From assembly GCA_018697195.1 (NCBI GenBank), contig CM031858.1, positions 131,639,241-131,703,240 of the forward strand: a DNA stretch of 64,000 nucleotides, written 5' to 3'. A program made the position numbers and the translations under genes. The notes under the pieces are model-generated. The model was given only the letters and a program-made list of their open reading frames with translations, was not told the DNA's origin and ran no database searches. The stretch comes from Certhia americana. Taxonomy: Eukaryota; Chordata; Aves; Passeriformes; Certhiidae. Positions 62,868-64,000 of this stretch are shown here, in pieces (the stretch's first letter is position 1; each line of letters starts with the position of its first letter).

Positions 62868-63150
62868 ATCAGGCACTCATTTTGATTTTTAGCTGAAAAA
62901 CTCTAGTCTTCATCCCACAAATCATGGTTCGGGAATAGGGGATTCCCATGGCTCTGACACCAACACCCACATTTGCAAAAGGAACTGCATATTCCCAGTT
63001 GCAGACCCTGCCAGTGCCCCTCAGGATGACAGCACAGTGGTGTCTGTAGGGGATGGACATGTGCAGGGGGGCTGTGAGTGTCACCTCCCCCTGCCCTGGG
63101 CTGCAGGAGCCTGGGCAGTGCTGCTGGCTTTTTGGGAGAGACTTCACAAT
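62868..63150. other. Unclassified GC-richer patch in STK3 intron
   Basis: A patch of clearly higher GC than its surroundings, with a minus-strand open frame of 92 codons that has no domain I recognise. TTTATT motifs lie at both sides (62861 and 63171). It could be an old unrecognised transposon or a retrocopy fragment. I do not assign a family. Confidence 0.3.
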
Positions 63151-64000
63151 TTACAGCTTAGAACGCTTGCTTTATTTTCTGAATTAACTGAAGGATTATC
63201 ATGTAATAAGAATGCAGTGCAATTGTTTGGCAGCAGGTTCCAAGAAATGAATACTTTTGTGGATCCAAGGTTGTCAGAACAAACCGCAAAAATAATGAAC
63301 TCATTTACAGTAGAAAATAAGATTAAGGAAAAAAATACCATCAATAGGAGTCAGGATTACTTATGTAGCTGTAAGCATGGAGAATGTAAATCCATGGAAA
63401 GAAATAAGAGTATCTTTAGAAAAATTAGCAGCAATCTGACATGAAAGTAATGCCAAACATCATCACATTCCCATAGCTACAACTAAATCAGCTCAGCAAC
63501 ACCATGGTACTCCTTCTTCCTCATTTGAGAATTTAACAAGCCTAAGTTCTAGAAGAGATATATAAACAGAAGATTAAGAATTATCCCCTCTTGCTAAGTC
63601 ATTTGTCACAGTTTCCAGGCTTGCTGAAATTCTGGTCCTACCACTTAAAAAAAAACAAATGGCAAAAAGAATTGTCGAATTGTCCAGCTATTCTATGCAA
63701 GCATTTTGAACTTCCTCTCTCAAGAAACAAGGCATAAGCACGAAGCTCAGCAACTTGCTTCTGGTGACTGCATTTATACATGGCTGGCTTCTCTTCTAAG
63801 ACACTTCTCTCCAGTTCCTAGCCACTTTTAAACAGAATGAAGAGATTGATACTCTCACTGAAAAGCATTTCCAAGTACATTGCAGTCTGAAGAAAACATG
63901 GAACAAACAATCTAATTATTTTAATTTTACCTGCATAGTAATATTCAAAATAGCAAAGTATAGGTATTCCTGAATTTCACCTGAATTCAGTGAGGTAAAT

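Larger units (their letters stand above)
42512..64000 (-). other. STK3: STK3 last intron (partial)
   Basis: Everything from the splice acceptor to the window edge should be intronic STK3, since the preceding exon, which should end just before the LKNLS segment, was not found. My search was by eye for codons of the region before SARAH and could miss a short exon. The intron is at least 21.5 kb. It holds a CR1 (43971), an ERVK-like LTR (47152), a family A LTR (53711), a run of 15 T at 45783-45797, a run of 10 C at 51511-51520, a hairpin at 55365 and an AGT repeat at 59410. The other stretches (44.4-47.1, 48.2-53.7, 54.2-59.4 and 59.4-64 kb) are AT-rich with only short domain-free frames. Confidence 0.8.

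Noticed and set aside
1..64000. CRISPR arrays, phage or bacterial operon structures
   Set aside because: No regularly spaced direct repeats, and the gene structure with introns, CR1 elements and avian-type LTRs is plainly vertebrate.
42512..64000. Further STK3 exons upstream of the terminal exon
   Set aside because: I looked for codons of the segments just before SARAH and for a donor after them and saw none; a short exon could still have been missed.

Overview
This window reads as vertebrate, and specifically bird, nuclear DNA. It carries a clear KCNS2 gene and the last coding exon of STK3, in the arrangement known from human 8q22. It also holds several CR1 LINE 3' ends, the typical avian retrotransposon, and LTRs of a style common in bird genomes. 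A passerine source is plausible from the LTR content, but I cannot prove it from this sequence. Most of the window is AT-rich non-coding DNA. The many short open frames across it show no recognisable domains and look like chance frames.

Layout. Positions 1-21,600 are intergenic on the 5' side of KCNS2. They hold two related LTRs (1770-2207 and 20304-20741) and three CR1 fragments (near 7.7, 8.5 and 11.2 kb). Positions 21.6-22.8 kb are a moderately GC-rich stretch with unusually long overlapping open frames on both strands. Positions 23.04-24.37 kb form a strong CpG island, the probable KCNS2 promoter, with a CTGCC pentanucleotide repeat inside. A likely short 5'-UTR intron (24361-24796) is largely a purine-only tract. 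The KCNS2 coding sequence (24834-26267, + strand) lies intact in one exon. Positions 26.3-42.3 kb hold the KCNS2 3' UTR, intergenic DNA with one CR1, and the STK3 3' UTR.

The STK3 terminal coding exon (42353-42511, - strand) encodes the SARAH domain of the Hippo-pathway kinase MST2. From 42512 to the end the window is one long STK3 intron. It contains a CR1 copy, a 1.04-kb ERVK-like solo LTR and a third copy of the 440-450-bp LTR family. All three lie in the same sense as STK3.

KCNS2 and STK3 are convergent (tail to tail), about 16 kb apart between stop codons. They have unrelated functions: a silent potassium-channel modulator and a pro-apoptotic/growth-control kinase. I see no operon-like, CRISPR, phage or defence system, and no convincing new gene system. 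The points most worth a second look are the open frames at 21.6-22.7 kb, the purine tract in the KCNS2 5' intron, the G-quadruplex-prone promoter repeat, and the sense-oriented LTRs inside STK3.
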